Source: Phycisphaeraceae bacterium (GTDB lineage Bacteria > Planctomycetota > Phycisphaerae > Phycisphaerales > Phycisphaeraceae). From it: a stretch of 6,463 bases of DNA. Positions 1 through 4,404 of the stretch are shown one piece after another (the first letter of the stretch is position 1; each line of letters opens with the position of its first letter). A program made the position numbers and the translations under genes. The notes beneath the pieces were generated by a model. That model was not told where the DNA came from and ran no database searches. It worked only from the letters and a program-made list of their open reading frames with translations. The stretch is taken from positions 1 through 6,463 of the forward strand of contig SKPT01000445.1 of the NCBI GenBank assembly GCA_007119405.1. The letters are read 5' to 3'.

Positions 1-1
1 T

Positions 2-1540
2 CCCGCCACGAGCGGCGCCACCACGGAGCCGCCAAGCGGCACCTCCGCTTCCGCCAATGACGACACGGGTGGGCGCACGGTGACCGCCCAGGCCCCCGCC
101 ACCCCTGGAAGTGCCCCCGCCAGTTCCGGAGGGACCGATTCCGGGGGCGATGCCCTGCGTCAGATGCGCCAGCAGACGGCGGCCGAGCTGCGCCGCCAGG
201 CCCGGATCCGCCAGGTCGCCGCCGAGCACCCCGAGATCGCGGCCAAGGCGATCGAGGAGGGTTGGTCGGGCGACCGTGCTGAGCTTGAGGTGCTTCGCGC
301 CTCGCGGCCGAACGTGAGCACGGCCCCGGCGGCGCACACGTCCGACAGCTCCGTCACCGCGCAGGTGCTCGAGGCCGCGTGCATGCTCACCGCCGGTCTG
401 TCCAAGCCCGAGCAGCACTTCGAGGCGCAGACGCTGGAGACCGCCGACCACCGCTTTCGCGGCGGCATCGGCCTGCAGGAGCTCCTGCTGGAGGCAGCCT
501 GGGCCAATGGGTACAGCGGCCGCAACTTCCGCGCCTCGCGCGACGTGCTGCGTCACGCCTTCGGCGGCGCACTTCCGGGGGTGCAGGCCAGCAGCTTCTC
601 CACCATCGACATCGGCGGCATCCTCTCCAACGTCGCGAACAAGTTCCTGCTCGAAGGCTTCTTCAGCGTCGAGCGGACGTGGCGGAACATCTGCGCGGTT
701 CGCAACGTCTCCGACTTCAAGACGGTCACCAGCTACCGCCTCATCGGCAAGGACCAGTATGAGAAGGTGGCGCCGGGCGGTGAGCTCAAGCACGGCAACC
801 TGGGCGAGGAGAAGTACACCAACCGGGCCGACACGTACGGGCTGCTGCTGAGCATCGACCGCCGCGACATCATCAACGACGATCTCGGCGCCATCACCAC
901 GGTGCCGCGCAAGCTGGGTCGCGGCTCGGGCCTGAAGATCAACGATGTGTTCTGGGCGACGTTCCTGGACAACGCCAGCTTCTTCACGGCCGGGAACAAG
1001 AACTTCCTCGAGGGCGCGGACACGAAGCTGAGTATCGACGGGTTGACCAAGGCCGAGGTCGCATTCCTGGAGCAGAACGACTCTGACGGCAAGCCCATCG
1101 GCATCATGCCGGCCATGGTGCTGGTGCCGCCGAGCCTTTCGGCGCTCGGCACCTCGCTGTGGCGCTCGCTGGAGGTGCGTGACCCGGGCGCCAGCGGCAA
1201 GTACCCGGTCAACAACCCGCACGCGAACAAGTTCCGCGTCGAGGTCAGCCGCTACCTCTCCAACAGCCACTACGGCGGGGCGAGCGACAAGGCGTGGTAC
1301 ATGCTGGCCGAGCCGGGCGACCTGGCAGTGATCGAGGTCGCGTTCCTCAACGGTCAGGAGTGCCTCCCTGTTGCGCTACCCGGGCGGCGCCCGCTGCCGC
1401 CGGGCGATCATCACTCCGGCGCCACACCCGCCACACCAGACCACGGCGGATCCCGCCAGAGCAGGTCGCGATCGTTGAGGTACTCCAGCACCGCCAAGGC
1501 AACCAGCGCCAACAGGATCACCGGCCCGATCCACCAGTGA
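2..1540 (+). CDS. Phage scaffold/major capsid protein, 5'-partial, with aberrant C-terminus
   Basis: This is a structural protein of the virion head, HK97/Mu gpT-like by overall pattern. The frame is open from base 2 with no stop, so the gene probably starts left of the window; GTG at 80 is only the first in-window start and has no convincing ribosome-binding site. Counting from that GTG, residues 1-25 continue a Pro/Thr/Ser/Gly/Ala-rich linker. Residues about 25-75 are a charged helical segment including HPEIAAKAIEEGW and ELEVLRASRP, of the kind that links a prohead protease or scaffold to the capsid domain. The capsid domain runs from about 93 to 427, with QELLLEAAWANGY, SNVANKFLLEGF and a terminal VIEVAFLNGQE. 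Family resemblance stops at residue 427 (base 1360). The last 59 residues are Pro/Arg/Ser-rich, and bases 1411-1540 are antisense to the neighbouring - strand gene. Capsid identity is firm; the upstream protease domain is inferred, and the normal C-terminal strand is missing here. Confidence 0.85.
   Translation, partial: PATSGATTEPPSGTSASANDDTGGRTVTAQAPATPGSAPASSGGTDSGGDALRQMRQQTAAELRRQARIRQVAAEHPEIAAKAIEEGWSGDRAELEVLRASRPNVSTAPAAHTSDSSVTAQVLEAACMLTAGLSKPEQHFEAQTLETADHRFRGGIGLQELLLEAAWANGYSGRNFRASRDVLRHAFGGALPGVQASSFSTIDIGGILSNVANKFLLEGFFSVERTWRNICAVRNVSDFKTVTSYRLIGKDQYEKVAPGGELKHGNLGEEKYTNRADTYGLLLSIDRRDIINDDLGAITTVPRKLGRGSGLKINDVFWATFLDNASFFTAGNKNFLEGADTKLSIDGLTKAEVAFLEQNDSDGKPIGIMPAMVLVPPSLSALGTSLWRSLEVRDPGASGKYPVNNPHANKFRVEVSRYLSNSHYGGASDKAWYMLAEPGDLAVIEVAFLNGQECLPVALPGRRPLPPGDHHSGATPATPDHGGSRQSRSRSLRYSSTAKATSANRITGPIHQ
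1361..1378. other. Probable left rearrangement breakpoint in the capsid gene
   Basis: Capsid-like sequence ends at about 1360 and the next gene, on the opposite strand, ends at 1411. None of the three + frames after 1360 shows the expected capsid C-terminal pattern. The 8-mer GTTGCGCT at 1370-1377 matches GTGGCGCT on the - strand at 4404-4397 at seven of eight bases. That short similarity may mark the crossover, but in GC-rich DNA it could easily be chance. Confidence 0.5.
1379..1404. other. GC-rich stem-loop beyond the 3' end of the operon
   Basis: CCCGGGCGGC (1379-1388) pairs with GCCGCCGGG (1396-1404), giving nine base pairs with one bulged G and a 7-base loop. It starts 7 bases beyond the stop codon of the last - strand gene. 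Neither strand has a T-run after the stem, so it is not a canonical intrinsic terminator. It could protect a 3' end or act as a weak bidirectional terminator. It also lies next to the proposed rearrangement breakpoint. The structure is visible directly; its role is unknown. Confidence 0.4.
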
Positions 1541-1866
1541 CGCGCCATCAGCTCCGCCAGCGTCAGTGTCGCGAGGCCCGTTGCCACCGTCAGCACACCG
1601 CCGATCAACGGCGCGGTCAGGAAGCCCATGAACCTCGAGGCGACGATCGCCAGGCCTGCCAATGTCAGAATCCGACCGCCCCAGCGCAGCGTCGACGCCG
1701 CCGCATCCCTCTCCACCGCCTCGGTGGGGCGCCAGGCTTTTCCCGCCACGACCTCAGCCTGCGCGGTAGCCTCACGCTCCGTGCGCGCAGGCGTAGGTAA
1801 GAGGTAGCAGGCCGACAGCACCAGCGCGACGACCACCACCGTCAAGATCAGGAGCATCCTGCTCAC
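1411..1866 (-). CDS. Polytopic membrane protein with lipobox-like N-terminus, function unknown
   Basis: A 151-residue protein. The start is GTG at 1866, because GGAGG at 1880-1876 lies 9 bases upstream and the GTG overlaps the previous gene's TGA (GTGA). Residues 4-19 are a hydrophobic signal-like segment ending in a lipobox-like L17-S-A-C20, so it may be a lipoprotein or have an N-terminal membrane anchor. A polar stretch, about 25-60, is followed by three hydrophobic segments at about 65-80, 83-104 and 112-130. A short polar tail ends in GVAPE. I do not recognise the family. The size and multiple membrane spans would suit a holin-like or other host-envelope protein, but nothing proves it. 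It is the last gene of the - strand operon, where a tape-measure gene might be expected after the chaperone pair. Its last 130 bases are overlapped antisense by the extended capsid frame. Confidence 0.7.
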   Translation of the reverse strand: MSRMLLILTVVVVALVLSACYLLPTPARTEREATAQAEVVAGKAWRPTEAVERDAAASTLRWGGRILTLAGLAIVASRFMGFLTAPLIGGVLTVATGLATLTLAELMARHWWIGPVILLALVALAVLEYLNDRDLLWRDPPWSGVAGVAPE

Positions 1867-2180
1867 GTTCGCTGTCCTCCGTGCGGGTCCACAAACACCT
1901 GCTTCAGCACGCCGATGTCCGCCTTTCCGACGACCGGCTCGCGCCTGGCCCTCTGCGTCGGGTCGAAGTCGCCGGGCTTGAACGGCCCGTGCTTCTTCGG
2001 GTCCCGGTGGGCGTTGGCGATCAGCGCCATCAGGCTTGACGTCTGCGCCCACTCCGCCTGCAGCCGGGCCTCGGCCATCCAGACCAGCTCGCGCAACGTC
2101 AACGGGCCGGGATCAAGGCCGAGGAGGCCGGCGAGCTGCCAGATGAGCTGCCATCCTCGCCCCGCTGCTCCTCCATCCAC
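1863..2180 (-). CDS. Phage tail chaperone-like protein, second gene of an overlapping pair
   Basis: Up to 105 residues from GTG at 2180. The conserved-looking part begins near W10 and includes LGLDPGPLTLRELVWMAEAR, then an MALIANAHRDPKK segment, then PFKPGDFDP. The pattern recalls small proteins encoded just before the tape-measure gene in many siphophages, but I cannot name a family with certainty. Its first 82 bases overlap the end of the preceding gene in the -1 frame, and GTG 2180 has no well-spaced Shine-Dalgarno sequence (GGAGGG lies too far upstream). Translation could therefore begin at this GTG or arise by -1 frameshifting from the upstream gene, as in lambda G/GT. No textbook slippery heptamer is visible in the overlap. 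The 3' end overlaps the next gene by four bases (GTGA). Confidence 0.72.
   Translation of the reverse strand: MDGGAAGRGWQLIWQLAGLLGLDPGPLTLRELVWMAEARLQAEWAQTSSLMALIANAHRDPKKHGPFKPGDFDPTQRARREPVVGKADIGVLKQVFVDPHGGQRT
1876..1880 (-). promoter_or_regulatory. Ribosome-binding site deciding the GTG start at 1866
   Basis: GGAGG on the - strand, 9 bases before GTG. It supports this start over the in-frame ATG three codons later and over an upstream extension within the preceding gene. Confidence 0.65.
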
Positions 2181-2503
2181 CGCGGCGGCGGCTCGCCCTC
2201 CGCCATCGCCTGGTCGATCAGCCGCTCGACCTCGATCCCCTCGATCTGCTTGTCCGCCGCCGCCACGGCTGCGCCGATGAGCTTCTGCTGCTTCTCGATC
2301 GCGCGCACCTGATCGGCGCGGCGGAGCTGGCGGAAAAAATCCGCAAGCGCCTCCCAGAACGCATCATGCGCCGCCTGGATCGCGTCACCGCCGAGCGCCT
2401 GGCCGAACTGCTCGTCGGTGACACCCTGCTGGTCGGCCTGCGGCTTGACGATGGCGTAGATAACGTCGCACAGCAGCACGATGTCGGTCGCCAGGCGCGT
2501 CAT
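2099..2503 (-). CDS. Putative tail assembly chaperone, first gene of an overlapping pair
   Basis: A 134-residue, mostly helical, charged protein starting MTRLATDIVLLCDV. A middle segment contains AFWEALADFFRQL and KQQKLIGAAVAAADKQIEGI, and the C-terminus (EDGSSSGSSPASS) is low in complexity. ATG at 2503 shares one base with the upstream stop (TGATG), so coupling rather than its own ribosome-binding site probably sets this start. Size, helical content, position after the tail-completion-like gene and the long -1-frame overlap with the next gene match the arrangement of lambda-type gpG tail assembly chaperones. That family assignment rests on gene order and architecture, not on recognised sequence similarity. 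The low-complexity end may be a read-through region whose other frame encodes the start of the next protein. Confidence 0.7.
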   Translation of the reverse strand: MTRLATDIVLLCDVIYAIVKPQADQQGVTDEQFGQALGGDAIQAAHDAFWEALADFFRQLRRADQVRAIEKQQKLIGAAVAAADKQIEGIEVERLIDQAMAEGEPPPRWMEEQRGEDGSSSGSSPASSALIPAR

Positions 2504-2769
2504 CAGCGGCGGATCACCGTCCCTCCCACGACACTGAGCGTGTCGCCGACGTTGCCGCTGGCCTCGATGCGGTTTAGGTCCACACGGTGCAGCGTGTGCC
2601 ACTCGCCCGGATCGAGGCTGGCCTCGGCGCCGGCGGGCGTACGGATCGACGCCGGGCCGGCGTTGCCCGCCGGGCAGGACAGCGTGACGGTGGCGACGAG
2701 CGAGCCGGGGGAGAGTGGCTGCCACGTCTCCGTGAGTTCGATGGTCTTGAGCACGACGTTGTTGGCCAT
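2503..2769 (-). CDS. Small beta-rich phage protein, function unknown
   Basis: An 88-residue protein beginning MANNVVLKTIELTETWQPL and containing GEWHTLHRVDLNRI and GDTLSVVGGTV. Alternating hydrophobic residues and frequent Gly/Thr/Val suggest a small beta-sandwich or barrel. ATG at 2769 is chosen over a longer upstream frame because the extra residues are Arg/Pro-rich and overlap the preceding gene; 23 bases separate it from that gene's stop, with only a weak GGGAAA ribosome-binding site. The stop overlaps the next start by one base. Similar small proteins occur between tail-completion and chaperone genes in related prophages as far as I recall, so a minor virion or tail-tube-associated role is possible. 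No function can be read from the sequence. Confidence 0.72.
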   Translation of the reverse strand: MANNVVLKTIELTETWQPLSPGSLVATVTLSCPAGNAGPASIRTPAGAEASLDPGEWHTLHRVDLNRIEASGNVGDTLSVVGGTVIRR

Positions 2770-2792
2770 GGTGGGTTTCCCGAGTGGCGGGG

Positions 2793-3239
2793 CTATCGCA
2801 GGACGCGGTAGGTCAGGGTGAGCACGCTGGTGAAGACGCGCAGCTCGTCGAGGTGGTCGACGGCGTAGATCGGCTCGTTCTCGATCCGCCGCCACGCGGC
2901 CTCATCGAACGCGCTCAGCCGGCGCCCGCGCATGTGGTCGGCGATCTGCTGGACGATGGCCATCAGCGCGTCGATGGCCGCGGGCGACTCATCGTCGAGC
3001 TTCTGCTGCACCGCCACGTCGATCTGCACCTCGTGCACGTCGCCGGCGCGCGTCGCCTTCTCGATCGTGATACCACGAGGCACCACGGTCACGCGCAGAT
3101 CATCCAGGTCGCCGGCCTCGATCTCGAAGCGCGGGCGATAGTGGCGCTCAGCGGCGAACAGGCCCTCGAAGCTCGTGCCCGGGGCGTTGAGCTCGGCCAC
3201 CACGGCGTCGGTCAACTGTGCGATCAGACTCTGCGTCAT
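2793..3239 (-). CDS. Putative phage tail completion/terminator-like protein
   Basis: A 148-residue protein from ATG at 3239, preceded by AGGAGG (3252-3247) at 7 bases and overlapping the upstream stop as ATGA. An N-terminal helix (SLIAQLTDAVVAELNA) is followed by a beta-rich segment (FEIEAGDLDDLRVTVVPRG, then VHEVQIDVAVQQK), a second helix (AAIDALMAIVQQIADHM) and a final strand (LRVFTSVLTLTYRVLR). This alpha-beta-beta-alpha-beta layout, the length near 150 and the position between neck and tail genes fit tail-completion or tail-terminator proteins, which cap the tail at the neck. The assignment is from architecture and synteny; no catalytic motif is expected or seen. Confidence 0.75.
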   Translation of the reverse strand: MTQSLIAQLTDAVVAELNAPGTSFEGLFAAERHYRPRFEIEAGDLDDLRVTVVPRGITIEKATRAGDVHEVQIDVAVQQKLDDESPAAIDALMAIVQQIADHMRGRRLSAFDEAAWRRIENEPIYAVDHLDELRVFTSVLTLTYRVLR

Positions 3240-3550
3240 CCTTCGTCCTCCTGGCCGGTGGTGGCTGTGGTGGGTGTGGCGGCCTCGCCGACGGGATTGC
3301 GTTCCAGATACCTGCGGATCCATTGCACGTCGGCGGCAATCCGCTGGAGCCGGGCCTCGATCACGCGCAGGCGCTGCTCGTGGTCGTCGATCTGGTGCGT
3401 GTGCAGATGCGACCGCGAGGTCAACGCCTCACGCTCCGCCGCCACGACCCATACGCCCCACGCAAACGAGAGCGACCAGGTGACAATGAGGCCGACGGCC
3501 AGCCATCCGCGCCACCCCATCCCGCTTCGATCTCCGTTGCGCTCGTTCAC
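3236..3550 (-). CDS. Single-span membrane protein with coiled coil, function unknown
   Basis: A 104-residue protein starting at GTG 3550, which overlaps the preceding TGA (GTGA) and has AGGAG about 10 bases upstream. After a short basic N-terminus comes one hydrophobic segment, about residues 14-38 (GWLAVGLIVTWSLSFAWGVW). A heptad-like charged helix follows at about 48-84 (HEQRLRVIEARLQRIAADV), then an acidic, Thr-rich tail. Topology is probably N-in with the coiled coil outside, or the reverse; this cannot be decided here. The design recalls spanin-like, XhlA-like or other small phage membrane proteins, but none of these is recognised by sequence. It sits between neck and tail-completion genes, an unexpected place for a lysis protein. 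Confidence 0.7.
   Translation of the reverse strand: MNERNGDRSGMGWRGWLAVGLIVTWSLSFAWGVWVVAAEREALTSRSHLHTHQIDDHEQRLRVIEARLQRIAADVQWIRRYLERNPVGEAATPTTATTGQEDEG
3247..3252 (-). promoter_or_regulatory. Strong ribosome-binding site for the tail-completion-like gene
   Basis: AGGAGG on the - strand, 7 bases before ATG 3239 and inside the end of the preceding gene. It is the best Shine-Dalgarno match within the operon and rules out the longer in-frame start at 3323. Confidence 0.7.
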
Positions 3551-3936
3551 TGGTCCTGCTCCTGCCCCACCTGCTTCGTGTGAATCCGCAACGTCTGACG
3601 GTGCGGGTCCGAGTAGCGCCAGTCGGGCTCATCCCGCCCCGGCCCCATCACTTCGTGCACGTAGACCTGCCCGCCCTGCGTCTCCCGGATCCGGTCGCCA
3701 CGCCTGGGTAACGTCTGCTCTCCGTCAACGACCAGGTCCTCGGCCCGGATCAGGAAGTCGCGGCTGACGTATCGCTTTACAACGCCGTGTGCGTCGTCGA
3801 AGCGGAAAATCGTCCTGCCGACTGTCGCCGATACTTCGGCCGTGTGCTCACCACGCTGGTACGTCACCGTCCGCGTCAGGAACCGGTGACGCTGATCGTC
3901 CAGCCACTTGCTGCCCTGTTCGAGGAGGTCAGGCAT
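3547..3936 (-). CDS. Putative phage head-tail connector (neck) protein
   Basis: A 129-residue protein from ATG 3936, 12 bases after the upstream stop, with no strong ribosome-binding site; translational coupling is likely. It opens with a helix (LLEQGSKWLDDQRHRFL) and continues as a strand-rich domain. Recognisable stretches are RTVTYQRG, VSRDFLIRAEDLV, LPRRGDRI and WRYSDPHRQTLRIHTKQVG. I recognise the pattern as typical of a protein placed directly after the capsid and DUF2190 genes in prophages of this kind. Such beta-rich proteins of about 130 residues usually act as head-closure or stopper proteins joining the portal to the tail. The protein class is fairly certain; the exact neck role is inferred from position. 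Confidence 0.75.
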   Translation of the reverse strand: MPDLLEQGSKWLDDQRHRFLTRTVTYQRGEHTAEVSATVGRTIFRFDDAHGVVKRYVSRDFLIRAEDLVVDGEQTLPRRGDRIRETQGGQVYVHEVMGPGRDEPDWRYSDPHRQTLRIHTKQVGQEQDQ

Positions 3937-3948
3937 GAGTTCCAGTGG

Positions 3949-4293
3949 TTAGGTGGCCAGCGTGGGCATGAGACGCACAGAGACGGTCTCGTCGTCGTCG
4001 CCGGCGGCCACGGTCACACGCCCAAGCAGCGTGTTGCCCGAGGCGCTGGTCGTGACACGCTCGTTGCCCGCATCCCAGTAGACCCGGGCGCCAACGTCGA
4101 GCGCCGTGCCGCCGCCGGTGGCCTTGGGCAGTTCGTACACACCGACCAGGTGCAGGCTGCCGAGTTCGCCGGCCTTGAGCGGCCGCTTGGTGATGCCCAC
4201 CAGCCCGTTCTGCACGACCACGCTGCCCGCGTCCGTGTCCGTAGCGGGCCGGTAGTCGATCGCATCGCCATCGTGAACAAACGTCGCCTTCAT
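3949..4293 (-). CDS. DUF2190-like capsid-associated protein
   Basis: A 114-residue beta-rich protein from ATG 4293 with a weak AAGGGA ribosome-binding site about 10 bases upstream. The core has the DUF2190 pattern: GSVVVQNGLVGITKRPLKAG, ELGSLHLVGVYELPKA, then VYWDAGNERVTT, NTLLGRV and a closing strand VSVRLMPT. Members are typically encoded immediately after the major capsid gene and are thought to bind or decorate the capsid. Here the upstream gene on the same strand is the recombinase, 60 bp away, while the capsid gene lies about 3 kb to the left on the opposite strand. That breaks the normal pairing and is a main argument for an inversion. It is the first gene of the operon running down to 1411. 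Confidence 0.85.
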   Translation of the reverse strand: MKATFVHDGDAIDYRPATDTDAGSVVVQNGLVGITKRPLKAGELGSLHLVGVYELPKATGGGTALDVGARVYWDAGNERVTTSASGNTLLGRVTVAAGDDDETVSVRLMPTLAT

Positions 4294-4353
4294 GGGTCAG
4301 ATTCCCTTTATGTCCAGTGTTGATCAGACGTACCGCCCGGTATCGAGACGCGC

Positions 4354-4404
4354 TTACGCCTCACCCTTGCTCTTGATGCCACCGCGCGGATCCCCGAGCG
4401 CCAC
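4354..4404 (-). other. Candidate detached capsid C-terminus fused in frame to the recombinase
   Basis: These bases encode VALGDPRGGIKSKGEA and a stop. A final Arg-Gly followed by a short Lys/Gly/Ala tail is typical of phage capsid C-terminal hairpins and unusual for a serine recombinase, whose recognisable part ends near ACLERE (about 4417). The segment ends 60 bp before the DUF2190-like start, the spacing expected for a capsid gene end. Resemblance is judged by eye. Some 20 residues usually present between FLNGQE and this tail are not found at either junction. Confidence 0.5.

Noticed and set aside
733..1230. A 165-codon - strand frame opposite the capsid gene
   Set aside because: It is the mirror of a conserved capsid domain, with no ribosome-binding site or recognisable product.
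1370..1377. GTTGCGCT, similar to GTGGCGCT at 4404-4397 (- strand), as a recombinase att core
   Set aside because: Seven of eight matching bases is too short and too GC-biased to count as an att pair; flanking bases do not show extended inverted similarity.
1..1751. TCCCGCCACGA repeated at 1-11 and 1741-1751 as element-end repeats
   Set aside because: Eleven bases without extension and with no relation to gene boundaries; likely chance.
2155..2182. A canonical -1 slippery heptamer in the chaperone-like overlap
   Set aside because: No X XXY YYZ site is in register with the upstream frame; only imperfect G-runs are present.
2784..3767. A 327-codon + strand frame opposite the tail-completion, membrane and neck genes
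   Set aside because: It lies antisense to three well-formed, coupled genes and its product is compositionally biased (Arg/Ser/Pro/His).
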